In this document: piece after piece, positions 12,601 to 22,597 of the stretch
Position numbering within the stretch: the first letter of the stretch is position 1
How the letters are laid out: each line of letters starts with the position of its first letter
Origin: Anniella stebbinsi
Lineage: Eukaryota; Chordata; Lepidosauria; Squamata; Anniellidae
Reading direction: 5' to 3'
Length of the DNA stretch: 64,000 nt
Assembly: GCA_029215795.1 (NCBI GenBank)
Contig: JARDYH010000001.1
Span: 120,343,033-120,407,032 of the forward strand
Program-made: the position numbers and the translations under genes
Notes under the pieces: model-generated
Seen by the model: the letters and a program-made list of their open reading frames with translations, nothing else
Database searches by the model: none
What the model was told of the DNA's origin: nothing

Positions 12601-13854
12601 TCAGGTATCGACATTGCTGAAGCTGTGATCTCAGAAGATAAAACGTCTTCTGGAACAGTGCAGTGTGCTAAAGACACTTCTTCAGTAACATCAGTGTCCA
12701 GCACTGGCAAAGGTATAGTAACAGTTTGAGATATATCTGCATCTTCTATGATATCTGGACACTGAACATCTTCTATAACAACGTCCTCAATGACATCTTG
12801 GATTACTACAGAATCTGGATCATCAGGGACAAAGTTATGAACAGTTATATCAGAATCCTCCACATCTGATACATATACAGTTTCCTGTATTTCAACGACA
12901 ATTTCATTTCCATTCAAATGTGTTCCATCAGCTCCTGAAATACATAAGAATAACCAAAATAACCAGTATAGCCGCAAGTTTCATGAAATTCAGCAAGTCT
13001 TACTTATAGTTGTATCCAACGGTGTCCATCCACCAGCAGAATGGATACTGATTGTGGAGCAGATTCCCCCTCCTCCCTGCAGCCCTCCACCCTACTCCAA
13101 ATCTGTTCTGGAGGGTTGGGCAAATCCTGTGGAGCAGATTTGAAGGCAGATGGGAGGCTGTAGGGGGAAAGAGGGGAAGGGAAAATGTTCCTGTGCAAGT
13201 GGAAGTCCACTCACATAATGCTGGATGTAGCCCTATGAATGTAGGGATAATCCTGATCTTAGCATACCGGACAAAAATAAAACCTGGGTGCTTCTCCATA
13301 CACCAGACGCATGTTCTTGAATCTTGTGATACATTCCACATGGTTAAAAGGATTACATCTACCTTGCTAGCTCCTGCTTCCATTACTGTTCTGTCACAAT
13401 CATTTTGTGTGGGAGCAGGTTGGAAAGGACCTGAACATCCTAGAACTGAGGAAAGTGTCAGATGGGTAGGGCTTTGCAGAGGGGTAAGGGAAGAGGAGTG
13501 AAAAGTATGTACATCTAGGATAGTGTCCATCCTTTACATCTAAAGAAAATGAGTATCAGTTTTATCATACCTTAACTGAGAACTAATAAGCAACTGTATT
13601 AATATGGAAATATTTAAACATTGTATAGTGCTTTTTGAATGTTAATTGTAAGAGATTTTATTCAGATTCTCTGGGGGAAGAGTCTTAATAAATGGACCAC
13701 CTGGTGTCATTTAATAAAGGCCCAATAGAGTATAAACTTCCCAACTGCATTTAGAGAAAGCAATCTCAGATTACATGTTATTTCCCAGCATACCTGTAGG
13801 ATCAAAAAATGCATGTGGATCATGTGGCTGTAGCTCAAGTCCATCTTCATCCAT
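2152..13854 (-). CDS. ZFX: ZFX zinc-finger transcription factor, whole coding span
   Basis: Coding exons in transcript order: 13854-13794, 12934-12365, 9140-8997, 8508-8365, 8278-8144, 6444-6304 and 3338-2152. They sum to 2,382 nt, or 793 aa plus stop; human ZFX is about 805 aa. Residues 1 to about 398 form an acidic activation region rich in D, E and V, ending in the basic stretch KPKKRRR that probably acts as a nuclear localisation signal. Residues 399-793 carry 13 C2H2 zinc fingers and end HHKDIGLP. The product is a nuclear activator that binds GC-rich CpG-island promoters. Every junction has AG/GT sites and frame is kept throughout. Start chosen at MDEDGLELQ, the conserved family N-terminus. 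In placental mammals the gene is X-linked with a Y copy; no Y-type copy is visible here. Identity is secure; only UTR extents are uncertain. Confidence 0.97.
3339..6303 (-). other. ZFX intron before the zinc-finger exon
   Basis: A 2,965-bp AT-rich intron. It contains a short palindromic MITE at 4550-4763, a poly-C run near 4156-4171 and a GT/GCAT-rich stretch near 5161-5200. The short ORFs in it look random, and I see no RNA gene or additional exon. Confidence 0.6.
4550..4763. mobile_element. short palindromic MITE
   Basis: The left end has TGTTCAGACAACACTCTAAG and the right end is an inverted near-copy, CATGTTGTCTGAACAG, so the pair can fold back. Internal GGTTTA/TAACCATGG motifs recur in both arms. 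No coding capacity. The superfamily is not certain because I see no clear target duplication; the ends resemble hAT or Harbinger MITEs. Confidence 0.55.
6304..6444 (-). CDS. ZFX: ZFX coding exon with nuclear localisation signal
   Basis: A 141-nt exon (phase 1-1) encoding residues about 352-399. It contains [18 protein letters not shown] followed by the basic KQKPKKRRR and SRQYQT just before the fingers. Acceptor CTGCATTAG precedes 6444 and donor CAG|GTGAAT follows 6304. The basic cluster is the likely nuclear import signal. Protein similarity to ZFX is clear. Confidence 0.95.
6608..6661. repeat. (CT)n(CA)n compound microsatellite
   Basis: A run of CT dinucleotides passes directly into a run of CA dinucleotides, in the intron just upstream of a ZFX exon on the minus strand. 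It is likely length-polymorphic. Read on the minus strand, the (AG)n part lies nearer the acceptor. Confidence 0.95.
7084..7430 (-). mobile_element. CR1/L3-like LINE 3' fragment
   Basis: Diverged copy of the repeat seen better preserved at 54903-55445. Shared blocks include the 'catactggttcaagccaa' start, 'cacagtggccaacc', 'tcatcatgactagtacccattgata' and 'tgtgaagaagtacttcctttt'. The sense strand is minus, judged from the coding remnant of the other copy. Non-functional. Confidence 0.65.
8144..8278 (-). CDS. ZFX: ZFX acidic-domain exon
   Basis: A 135-nt exon (phase 1-1), residues about 307-352, reading [18 protein letters not shown], then an alanine run, then [18 protein letters not shown]. 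The alanine run is four residues here, shorter than I recall for human ZFX. Acceptor CTCTCTTTAG precedes 8278 and donor TATG|GTAAAT follows 8144. It joins cleanly to the previous exon to read DLNVAE. Confidence 0.95.
8365..8508 (-). CDS. ZFX: ZFX acidic-domain exon
   Basis: A 144-nt exon (phase 1-1), residues about 259-307. It contains [17 protein letters not shown] and [19 protein letters not shown], both characteristic of ZFX. Acceptor TTTACTTAG before 8508 and donor TTTAA|GTAAGT after 8365. Only 86 bp separate it from the next exon downstream. Confidence 0.95.
8690..8758. repeat. short interspersed palindromic repeat fragment
   Basis: Contains 'tttactcagaagtaaaccccactgagttcaa' followed by 'ataggactgtag'. 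The same motif recurs near 14639, 21021, 42700 and 47312, so it belongs to one dispersed short family. Non-coding. Confidence 0.6.
8997..9140 (-). CDS. ZFX: ZFX acidic-domain exon
   Basis: A 144-nt exon (phase 1-1), residues about 211-259, beginning [20 protein letters not shown] and continuing into [18 protein letters not shown]. The leading Leu codon is split with the 570-nt exon. Acceptor TTCTTATAG before 9140 and donor ATAG|GTAAAG after 8997. The first part is more diverged from mammals than the second, as is common in the activation domain. Confidence 0.95.
   Translation of the reverse strand, partial: WMMLSRQKQTILLTLNLNRKVIHVKWMTFAQKLSKSIFSKLILEMMI
10528..10845. mobile_element. fold-back (double palindrome) DNA element
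   Basis: The left end reads TAGGCTGACCATATGAAAAG and the right end is its inverse, CTTTTCATATGGTCAGCC, with about 150-bp arms pairing nearly throughout. It is flanked by perfect 9-bp direct repeats TAGGTTACA (10519-10527 and 10846-10854), consistent with a hAT-size duplication. The left arm is itself palindromic: a third copy of the terminal motif ends at the 'cttcttttgtatatggtcac' stretch near 10700. No coding capacity. Confidence 0.85.
11935..12030 (+). mobile_element. LINE 3' tail with AAAT repeats
   Basis: The motif 'gcgtccttgggagagcttctgccctgaaaggtggctaac...cttaaataaataaat' has the form of an L2-like LINE 3' end. Other tails of this general type occur at 40235-40320 and 54340-54385. Very short and non-functional; family assignment is tentative. 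Confidence 0.5.
12063..12088. repeat. (CACT)n microsatellite
   Basis: Five to six tandem CACT units followed by a C-rich patch, within a ZFX intron. Short and probably variable; no function inferred. Confidence 0.85.
12365..12934 (-). CDS. ZFX: ZFX large acidic-domain exon
   Basis: A 570-nt exon (phase 1-1), residues 21-211. It reads [20 protein letters not shown], then [20 protein letters not shown], and ends CEDYLMIS. It is the main acidic activation segment, dense in Asp, Glu and Val. Acceptor GTATTTCAG before 12934 and donor TTTCCT|GTAAGT after 12365. Identity is certain. Confidence 0.96.
13000..13530. repeat. GC-richer intronic repeat block
   Basis: Open on both strands (149 codons plus, 176 codons minus), with no recognisable domain in either. 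Phrases such as 'gtgtccatccaccagcagaatggat' near the left end and 'gatagtgtccatcc' near the right suggest an interspersed repeat, possibly related to the block at 33520-33790. I do not believe either ORF is a gene. What the block is remains open. Confidence 0.35.
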
Positions 13855-13882
13855 GGCCTTTATATCTCATCAGTCACAACGT
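13794..13882 (-). CDS. ZFX: ZFX first coding exon
   Basis: The exon starts after acceptor TTTTATAG at 13883. It carries 28 nt of 5' UTR, then ATG at 13854-13852 with an A-containing context (aaggccATGG). The coding part is 61 nt, reading [20 protein letters not shown] and ending in a split Gly codon. Donor CAG|GTATGC follows 13794. This matches the conserved ZFX amino terminus, which fixes the start codon. Confidence 0.95.
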
Positions 13883-16034
13883 CTATAAAATTAAAACAAA
13901 ACAAAAACCCTTACAACTAGTTTTCCATATCCATGTGTGGCATACATATTGAATTCAGTAGATAATGATGGTTCAAAATCATCGAGGGAAAACACATTGT
14001 CAAGAAAAAAATCAGCTCCTTAGAACTTGACTTTTTGCCTATTTTACTGCAGAGCAGGTATTGCCACTCACAGGGTAGGGACAGCAGATGTGTTCAAGTC
14101 CTCTCACTGCTTGTTATATAGGCAGTGAGAGCAGCAGAATACAGCTATGCCAGGGCAAGAAATTCCTGCCTCATAATAACAGCATTCCTCTCGAAAGGGT
14201 TCAAAAAATGAGTTCAAAAACTTCTTGCTACTCTGAACTGTAAGTCACTTTTTCAATCATTCCCTGATCTCTTCATTATGAGTTCCAAACATAGATATGC
14301 AAAATTACAAGAAATAAACATTAACTGTATTTTTTCTGATTTCATCTTAGCCATGATATATAAAACAACAACACCCATTAAAGCTACCTTTAGATAAAGG
14401 CTCTGGATAGTTAAGACATTTGATTTGCTCCAGTATTGTTGATGAATCCAGAATATATAAAGATGTATTACCACAGTATCAAATGAACATTTCCATGCAT
14501 AATAATCTGCTCCCGCTCACCTCACAAGAGGCAAAAAGACAGGATTTGCTGCTCTTTGTGAATATATGTGCTGAGATATTCCACAAAACAACTTCTACAA
14601 CCTTCTTCCTCCCTGATTGTGTCATATAGCCTTCCAACACAATCCTATACATGTCTACTCAGAAGTAAATAGACCCACTGAACTCAAGTTAAGTTGGTAT
14701 AGGATTCCAACCTTTATGGGAGACATTGGTAATTTCTCTGTGTGTGTGTGTGCGTCAAGGTGGCTGTAAAAGTTAGTATTTCTTTCCCCGGGCCCATAAA
14801 AGTGAAAGCTGTTATCTATCCCATTATTTTTTTACTGACATCATTTTATTGTTTCTTGCAAAAGTGTTCATTTGATTTTCACTGAGGGCTCTCTTGTTTA
14901 CAGTAATCCAAACTGTTTACTTCACACATTATAGCAAGAAACACAAAGCCCCCAAGGAGCCTACAATTAGCCATACATCTGAGGGCACACTGACTGGCAT
15001 CCCCACGTGTGAATGAAGCTCTCTTGGGCTCCACTGTTGGTTACCCTGAGAAAGTTCTTTTTCTCTGTGCTTGTCCTTGTGATCAAGAGTGTAAAGCTGC
15101 ATTAAGTCGACTTATGGTGGGATTTTGAATTCAACTTCTTGGTAGTGTGCCACCTCTATCTTGTGAACAGGTTTAAAACCCCCTCTCCCCAACGCATGTC
15201 ACCCTGTCCATCTTAATGAAATCAATTGGTCCAGACCATCCCCCCCCCCTCCCCCTCCAGCATCGCCAGTCAGTGATGAAGTGTTATTTATGCGTTTCCA
15301 GGAAGAGCCGTTTGGACAAAAAGTGGCACATGGCGATGCAAGTAGGCACGCGGTGTGTGTGTAATAGCGGCGGCAGGAGGACGGGGAAGATGGGACAGGA
15401 CGGGCGGGGGACATGTGTGTATTGCTCGTGCCCTGCAGAGACGGGACAAAGTGTAGCCGCTCGGGACCGGAAGGCAGGGAAATCACAAAGCCAGAAAGTG
15501 TCTCTCACTCCGCCGCACGCCACAGCAGCGGGGAAGAAGGCTGCGAGACTGGAGCGTACCGGGCCCAGGAGCAGGACAACTGGGCACAACACAGGAAAGG
15601 AGGGGAGGGGCGAGCCTCCCCCGCTGGCGCCGTCTCCGCCCTACCCTGCCCGTAATGGGGACTGTCTGGGGCCAGAAGCGATTAATTCAAAATGGCGGCC
15701 AGCACTCTCCCTTAGCCTCCCCTGCCGCCGCCATCTTGTCTCCTCCCCCCAGACGCTCTCCCTCCGACTCGGGCCTGGCCCCGCAGCCCCCTCAAACCGG
15801 GCCTCGTCCCTACTCCCCGTCCACCTCACAAGAGCCTGCCACCTTCCCCCTTTCTGGAAGCTGAGCTGCAGCTCCTCAGCCTCCCCTGAGCACGGCCTTG
15901 CGGCCCATTCCTGCAAGAAAGAGCCCTGGCGCGGCCTAGCTGCGGCCTTCTCGGGGCCTGTACCGCGGCGGGCGCCGAGGCCTGGTTCCGCGCGGGTGTG
16001 AGGGCCTAGCTCGGGCCTGTCCCGTGCTGCTTAC
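13883..16034 (-). other. ZFX first intron
   Basis: Runs from the inferred exon 1 donor to the first coding exon. The part nearest exon 1 (about 15,180-16,034) is CpG-rich and belongs to the promoter island. The rest is AT-rich with a small palindromic repeat at 14639-14712 and a short GT run near 14739. Further untranslated exons are possible but I cannot identify one. Confidence 0.5.
14639..14712. repeat. small palindromic dispersed repeat
   Basis: Begins AATCCTATAC and ends GTATAGGATT, perfect inverted termini, enclosing 'actcagaagtaaatagacccactgaactcaa'. Same family as the fragments at 8690-8758 and 47312-47397. A MITE-like or SINE-derived unit without coding capacity. Confidence 0.65.
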
Positions 16035-16560
16035 CGGGCGGGGCGGCGGCGGGCTCGGGGCGGCCTTTCTCTGCGTAGCTGGGCCGATCTCGGTGGTAGT
16101 GTCGCTGCGGCGGGGCGGGCGGGAGCGGAGGGGAGGGAGGGGCCGAGCTCGGAGCTGAGTGGAAGCGGCCAAGCTCCCCGGGCCGGGCAGCCGTCAGCAC
16201 GTCACGTCACTTGCCCGAGAGAGACCCAGGGAAATGCGGAAGGGAGATGCCGGCACACTTGCTGCCTGAGTCGCCTGCTCCTCGGCGCCGAGCCGGGCCG
16301 CACGGCGGAGAAGAAACCAGGCCGGAGACGCGAGGACGAAGTGGAAGAGCAGTGGGTCCCTGCCAGCCCCTCCCGCTGCAGCTGCCGCTCCTGCCGCCGC
16401 CTCCGTTCCAGCTTGGCCGTAAAATTCCGCTCCGGGCTCAGACTTGCTCAACTCGGTGCCGGGGAGCGGAGAATTATTTAGGCCTGGAAAATCCCCAAAC
16501 TTTTGGGGTGGCTTCTCCACAGGCACTGCCCGGGGCACCCCCGCCTCCCAAATTTCAATA
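15180..16560. promoter_or_regulatory. ZFX: ZFX CpG-island promoter
   Basis: Abrupt shift from AT-rich flanks to dense CpG and GC-box sequence, peaking about 15,650-16,450. It contains the inferred ZFX exon 1 and its donor at 16,034. Overlapping CACGTCACGTCAC at 16199-16208 gives two CRE-like TGACGTG sites on the gene's strand. GGCCTAG at 15933-15939 and 16003-16009, and AGGCCTGG at 15978-15985 and 16480-16487, resemble the published ZFX site. Long ORFs crossing the island are compositional artefacts. Confidence 0.85.
16035..16200 (-). other. ZFX: ZFX non-coding first exon (inferred)
   Basis: On the minus strand a GC-rich segment ends CGCCCG|GTAAGC, a good splice donor with GT at 16034-16033. 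It lies in the CpG island about 2.2 kb upstream of the first coding exon, whose 5' UTR portion starts with a splice acceptor and so needs an upstream exon. The left boundary is well supported. The right end (transcription start) is an estimate. Confidence 0.6.
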
Positions 16561-17954
16561 CATCCCCCCTCGATCGCTGTATTTATATCTTCCCCACTGC
16601 CTTTTTGAAAGTGAAAATAAAAGGTACCTTATTTTGATTTTTTAAAATTAAAATATTATTTCTAGTCTCTCTCCTTCCTGCCCCCTCCCCCGCCCCAGTG
16701 TAAGAATATCCTCGGCCTAAGCGCGGACGCTTTTCTCTTATAGGCATCAACGAAGAAGATTGAAATATTCTGTAAAAATAGAACATTTGCATCAAATCTC
16801 TCAATATTCTCCCACATTTTTATGATACTAGTTTTCTTTGGAGCAGAGGCTAATATTGATACAGATTATTTTGTAAAATTCAAGTAAATGCAAGTGCGGC
16901 CAGCAAATATAATTAGTGCCATAATTGGGCAGTTCAGACATAGCTGTGGCTTATGTGCTATTTCATTAGATGGAAAAAATAACGTAGGGATTTTTTCCAA
17001 CTTGTCAAGCAATTCTATATTTTCACTTACTGTGTCCTTTGCACCCAATAGGCTAGGAACTTATGTTTATGCAGTATCTAAAACGGATTGGTGTTTAATG
17101 GGGACAGAATAAGATTGTCGGGGGGGGGGGAGATAACAGCTGTCTGATAGGTAGACCTTTAGCAAGGGAAACATCCCATCTCCATACCTTGAAATGATTT
17201 GTTTGATAAATTTCTACCTGCTAGACATCTTTAAAAGGCAGAGGAGGCCTGCTCTTCTCTCCATCACCACCATTACATTAATAGTTTGTAACCTTAGAAC
17301 ACAGCTATATGACTATTTTTAAAAAGGTAATATTGTTTATTGTGGTTTTATTATGTTATGTTACTTATAAGATGCCTTGGTAGAATGGAAAGGTGGCATA
17401 TAAATTACATGTCAAATTAAGGCTAGCTCTAAGTGTTAAGTTACACTGATGCCATGTATAATCTCATAAGAATGACTGTTGTTGTCTTAAATTTAGGTTA
17501 AACCCCCCCCCCCCCATTATTATATTTTATTTTTGGAAAAATTCAATTCCAAAAATATTGCCTGACAGTGGACATTTCCTTCACATTTTAGACATTTTAA
17601 AATGCTTTATTATTGTCTACTTTTCTGTGGGGTTTGGTCGCAATTCATAAAGTTGGGAGTCACTAGTATCCTGGTATTCGTTTAGATTCTCAGTCCACAC
17701 TTATTTCCATCAAATATCTTTAGTTATTTCTGATGCAGAAATCTGCTTGTGCACCATTCTTTCAGTCCCATGTTAGTGTAGCATTCCACATTTATTACAT
17801 TGTCAGCCCTTTACTGTGCTACTTTTGTTCCCTTAAAACAAGTTTATATGAATTGGATGTTTTCACTGTTATTTATGAATTTTATAGGGCTATTTATGTT
17901 TGGATATGATGTAGAAAGCATGGTATACAAATGTTGCGATAAATAAAATGACAA

Positions 17955-18250
17955 GTACTCTCCTTTGTAAAGAAAGTACTTCTTCACACAGTACCTAATT
18001 TATAGAATTCACTGCCACAGGATGTGGTGATCGCCACTATCTTAGATTGCTTTTAAAAGGCAATTGGACAAATTTCTTCAGGGACATTAATCACAATGAC
18101 TGCATAACATTTCTACGTTCAGATCTGAAGAGTAACATTTCAGAAGGGTTTGATCCCATACTTTGCTGTGGGCTTCCCAGAAGCATCTGGATGGCCCCTG
18201 TTGGAAACAGTATACTTGACTAGATAGACCCTTCGATCAGCAAGTCCATT
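17955..18250 (+). mobile_element. CR1-like LINE 3' fragment
   Basis: Contains 'aagtacttcttcacacagtacctaatttatagaattcactgccacaggatgtggtgat', a hallmark of LINE ORF2 C-terminal remnants, then the 3' end 'tgggcttcccagaagcatctggatggcccctgttggaaacagtatacttgactagatagaccct'. Sense is plus. The reading frame is decayed. Confidence 0.7.
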
Positions 18251-18369
18251 CTTACACTTTGTTGCCCACCAACAACTAGATAAATCTAAATGGTGTGTGA
18301 GTTATTGAACAAAATTGCTTTTGCAGCTTTTTTTTTTAAAAAAAATCAGGGCTGGTGAACTTCTGAATC

Positions 18370-18640
18370 CTCAATGGCTACTCCGTTTGCAGTCACTGTC
18401 CTTAGGGCTATCATGGATTCCATGTATTCAAGCTCCATGATGGTGCAACATTGTCCCAGTCTTAGAACAGTTGCACTGGCTTCTGGTTGGTGTCTGGACT
18501 CAGAGTTGCTGGTTGTAACTTTTAAAGTCCTACACAGCTTGGGAACAGGTCATCTTAAGAACTACATTCTCCCTCAGAAACCTCCCCAGATTACCTCTTT
18601 TGGCTCGCCCCCCCCCTTTTTTTTTTACTGGGATGAGGCA
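18370..18640 (+). mobile_element. LINE ORF2 C-terminal remnant
   Basis: The 94-codon ORF here includes VVTFKVLHSLGTGHLKNYIL, the pattern of the segment after the reverse-transcriptase domain in non-LTR elements (FK-LHGL-P-YL--). Too short and isolated to be functional. The clade is probably L2/CR1-like. Confidence 0.7.
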
Positions 18641-18952
18641 GGTGGTGACCTAAAATAAGGCCTTTTTCAGTTGTGGCACCGAACTGGAATGACTGTTGCC
18701 TGATGCTGACTCTGCTATCCTCAGTGCCAGGTGAAAGCTTGTATATATTACTTTTACTCTCATTGGTATGAAAATGGCCAAATGGAGAATGTCAACGCTC
18801 CTGATAACTGGAGAAGGAGTGTGTGTCTATCTAGACAGTGAGGCCACACCCTGTTCATCTGGCCGCTACACAGACCTGTCTCTCATCTGCAGCAAACTTG
18901 GTGAATGTATGTCCAAATTAATTATCAGTCTTGTAGCCTGAAACCTGGAGGA

Positions 18953-19165
18953 GTGTGGTATAGTGTTTAGAATGTTGGACTGGAAATCAGGAAATCCGGG
19001 TTCTATTCCCCACTCAGCCATGTAGCTTATTGGATGACTTTGAGCCAGGCATGGATTCTCAGCCTACCCTATTTCACAGGGTTGTTGTAAGCATAAAATG
19101 GAGAGGACCATCTAAGCTGCATTGGGTTCCTTTCAGAGGAAAAAAGGCAGCATATATATATATAT
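18953..19165 (+). mobile_element. tRNA-derived SINE
   Basis: Starts near 'gtggtatagtgtttagaatgttgg', an A-box-like sequence, followed about 35 nt on by 'gggttctattcccc', a B-box match to GGTTCRANTCC with one change. The body 'gactttgagccagg...cctaccctatttcacagggttgttgt' is typical of squamate tRNA SINEs. It ends in a TA-rich tail near 19155. A tRNA gene is excluded because the acceptor stem and cloverleaf are not preserved. Confidence 0.75.
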
Positions 19166-20494
19166 ATTTTAAAAAGTTGTTGCTACTGCTTTTACCTAAG
19201 GTCCTAATTAACAGTTTTAGGTGTTTTTGCCTTGTATATATTGCTTTTTTAAAAATAAACAACCTTGACCTTATTGATGAAAGTGTATATATAAAAAATA
19301 AATCATGAAGTGTTAGAAAAGTGTGTTGGGTTGGCCACGTATTTCAGAGCCATTCCAGAGAAGTTCAGAAAGTGACAAAAGTTGTATCCCAGGGTTTACA
19401 TATAGTTGGTGGAATGGTGGTGGTAGGCAAAAGGGCAGGATTCCTGGGTTTTTTAATGATGCCTAACAGGTGGAAATTTATCAAGCACACCTTTTCCAGG
19501 CATGTAATTGGTATTGGGAAACGTCTGCTGAATGTCTGCCTATCAGACAGTTGTTGAAGGAAGAAAGGTTGCTTATCTCTTCCCCACTTAGGCAATCGTA
19601 TTCTGATCCCATTGCATTTTAGATGTTACAGAAATGAAAAGCAAGTTTCTTACAACTTTGGTTGCAAAGAATACAGCAAATGAAAATATCTTGCATCAGG
19701 CAATATAGTTATTAAAATTTAAACAAACACTTTTTTGCTAGTCTTAATATATATTCTCGATACCTAACATCTTTTTGTTTGACTGGGTTGAAGACCACCC
19801 GGGCTGGTTTTGCTGCTTGGAGAGATCAGATTGCGTTAATTTGAGGGAGGCGTTACTAGAAGGTGAAATGGATTTGTGTGTGCTCATAGGTATTTTTTAA
19901 AGGCATTTAAAAGTAATAGGTCACATGGAGATTATATAGCAGTGAGAACACTCCCAAAGAGTGTGAACCCATCACACAAAGATGTGAAATATAAATCTGA
20001 CACTTTATACGAGACCAAAAAACACCACTCTTGATTGTGTCTATACAGATTTTGATATAAGTATACAAAATTGGTAAAAGCCCAGATATGTATAGGGGTT
20101 GGTATGCGATACAAGGAATAAACTATTTAAAGCATATTTAAGCTACTTCATCCTTACTGATACCGGAACAGAGTCCTAGGAGCATGACTAAAACACCGTA
20201 AGGAAAAAAAAACAAAAAATAATTTAGAGGTAGCTAAAATAGCAGAGCAGACCAATCACATAATGAAACTTTAAAAGCCTGTACAAATGTTTTATCCTAA
20301 CATTGGAAAGATCGTACTATCAGCACCATACTTCCATGAGAAGCGTGTTCCACAATCCGCTTAGGGATTTTATTATATTAAGCAGGATAGAAGTATCACA
20401 AATAAATGAAAATGGCACCACCACAGAAAAGGTTCCCTTCTTGACACATATTTTCCTTAACACTGAGAAGAGCCTCTACTGAAGATCTTAATAT

Positions 20495-20760
20495 ATGAGC
20501 AGGTTGGTATGGAAAGAGGCACTCCTTTGTTATTTGGGTTCCAAGCCATTTAGGGCTTTAAAAGGTAAGCAAAAACAACTTGAATTAGGCCCAGGAACAA
20601 CTAGCCAGTCAATACAGCTCCTTCAAAATAGATGCAATATATTTTCACATGGCCACACAAGTTAGAATTGTGCAGGAATTGACAAATAGTCTTCCAGCAG
20701 CCCCACTAATTAAGGCTGCTGTTGTAGTGTGGGTCCCCTGGAGACCAATGCAAAAAATAA
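20495..20760 (-). mobile_element. LINE fragment
   Basis: Motifs such as 'ttccaagccatttagggctttaaaaggtaa' and 'aacttgaattaggcccaggaacaactagccagtcaatacagctcctt' are common in decayed LINE ORF2 3' regions of amniotes. Orientation and clade are uncertain. No intact frame. Confidence 0.45.
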
Positions 20761-22380
20761 GTGCTTCAGATCATTGTACTCACAAAAAACACTTCAAAAG
20801 TCTTATGCTGTATCCATACTATAAACTTGCCACTTTTATACCAGGACCATGAAAAATTGTACCAGATTAAGCAGGAGCTGTGTCATTTTTCAAAGCCAAT
20901 GTGTATGTATCTGAATGCCCTACAGCCATCTTAAACTGCTGACCAAGTAACTCAATAGTAAAAGCTGCAATTATCACTCCTTCCTAGCAAGTTCTTACGG
21001 AACTGCAAGTTTAGGCATGTTTATATAGACGTAAACTCCACTGAGTTCAGTGAGACTTACTCCCAGATAAACCTTTGGAAGTAACTCAAGACCATCACTA
21101 TCCCAAATGATGAGTGAACATGAACTACAAGCACCCCAGTTATTTCTTGTTTGGTTTTTGGCAAGAACATTTAATTTCCATGTGTGAGACAGCAATATTT
21201 CAAATTATGTAGATAGTCCACATTAGTAAAGTTTTCCTCAGAAATGAAAGTTACTTAGATTTACTGTATCATAGCTGAGTTAAAGTCTAGGACTGTAAGT
21301 GGCAGTGTAATTCTTCACCTCTGAAATTGTCCTATATTCCTTTATCTGTTTTCTGATGTAGGGAGATCTTAACATGTATTTTAGGGCCAGAACAGAGAAA
21401 GACATCTGAAACTCCTTGTGTGGGACAGTTTGCTGTTCTTTCCCATATTAAACATCACAAATCCTAGAGGCATGAGTTAGATTATCTTTCCCTTGTCAAC
21501 TATCCGCTTATTCCTGTTGTCTCACAAGGTTCCAATGAATAGGCAACAGCATAGAGAACCTATTCTTCAAGGGTTAATCTGTTATCACTGATTTTACAAT
21601 TTAGGATCAGATTGTTCAGTTGTGTGATTTTCCTACCAATATATATGTTTGAGTTCTATAGTATCAACATTTCCTAACTGAACTCCAAATTTTACAAGCT
21701 CTCTCAATTGGGATGAACCATGGAAGATGGTAACCTATTTACATGACAATTATGAACACAATTTCAGTATGTAAGTGCATATAGCTCACATTTACAGCTG
21801 CCCATTGGCTCTAAAAATCTAGTAGGATTACTGATTTGTTTCTGCTTTTTAAAGAATCCGCCATTTCCTTTTTTTTTTTGTACTTTGACCATTACAGTAG
21901 TAAATGTTTTATAGGGGAGTTTCATGATACCCCACCCCCTGCAATGGTATTTTATGTTCCTTTCAGATTTTAGGAACATCTCTTGCGAAGCAAGTAAGAT
22001 CAGTGACTCTTAGCAATCTAACTATAAGTAATAAGCAAAATGCAGTGATTTGCAGAAAGAAAATGTTAGAAAGCTGAAGGCCACACAAAACAGGGTATAG
22101 GGCAAGAATTGGAATTGATCTTCCAAGGAGTTTATTTTCTTTTTTAAATTCTTTCACTGACAATCTTTTGAGCTTTTTGCAACTCAAGGACTTGTAACAA
22201 TTAAATGAAAAAATAAGCAATATTTTTATTTCAAAACAGATTATGGGGTATTGAATTACATTGTTTAAAATTAGATAAGCCAGCCCCAAATAGAGTCTCA
22301 AAGTGACATAAATTAAACATGCGATAAGTTTAGTTTTGCTAAAACGGGATAATTAAATCCATATTTTGCCAATTTATATG

Positions 22381-22386
22381 TTTATT
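22381..22386 (-). terminator. EIF2S3: EIF2S3 polyadenylation signal
   Basis: Minus-strand AATAAA (TTTATT on plus), about 150 nt beyond the EIF2S3 stop. It is the most likely end signal of the transcript and gives a short 3' UTR. Confidence 0.6.
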
Positions 22387-22533
22387 GCAGATACTGACTA
22401 GAATTTTTAGTAAGAGGTTTCATTTCAGGTATATGTGGATATTGTCTGCAACAACTTCCATGCTGAAAATGCACTCCCAAGTGTATGAAAACACACTTCA
22501 GCTTTTACAAAGTGAAGCACTAATTTCTGTTTT

Positions 22534-22597
22534 TTAGTCATCATCCACTGTAGGCTTGATTGTCACTCCTCTTCTAATCTGTCCCCAGCCAATTAAA
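22534..22597 (-). CDS. EIF2S3: EIF2S3 exon 12 (C-terminus)
   Basis: A 64-nt terminal coding exon reading [20 protein letters not shown] then TAA at 22536-22534. Acceptor TTTTGCAG precedes 22597. The first base completes the Arg codon begun in exon 11. Confidence 0.96.

Larger units (their letters stand above)
16561..22380. other. intergenic region between EIF2S3 and ZFX
   Basis: Between the ZFX promoter and the EIF2S3 polyadenylation signal. It holds LINE fragments at 17955-18250, 18370-18640 and 20495-20760, a tRNA-derived SINE at 18953-19160 and a repeat fragment at 21021-21075. Homopolymer runs occur near 17120 (G) and 17502 (C). The short ORFs show no recognisable domain and I see no gene. 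Confidence 0.6.

Noticed and set aside
13000..13530. Overlapping ORFs on both strands in a ZFX intron
   Set aside because: No domain in either and repeat-like text; not supported as genes.
15216..16001. 261-codon plus-strand ORF across the ZFX CpG island
   Set aside because: Composition follows GC bias, no domain is visible, ORFs are open in several frames, and it overlaps the promoter and intron 1 of ZFX.
18953..19165. tRNA gene
   Set aside because: A- and B-box-like sequences are present but the cloverleaf is not, and a SINE body follows.
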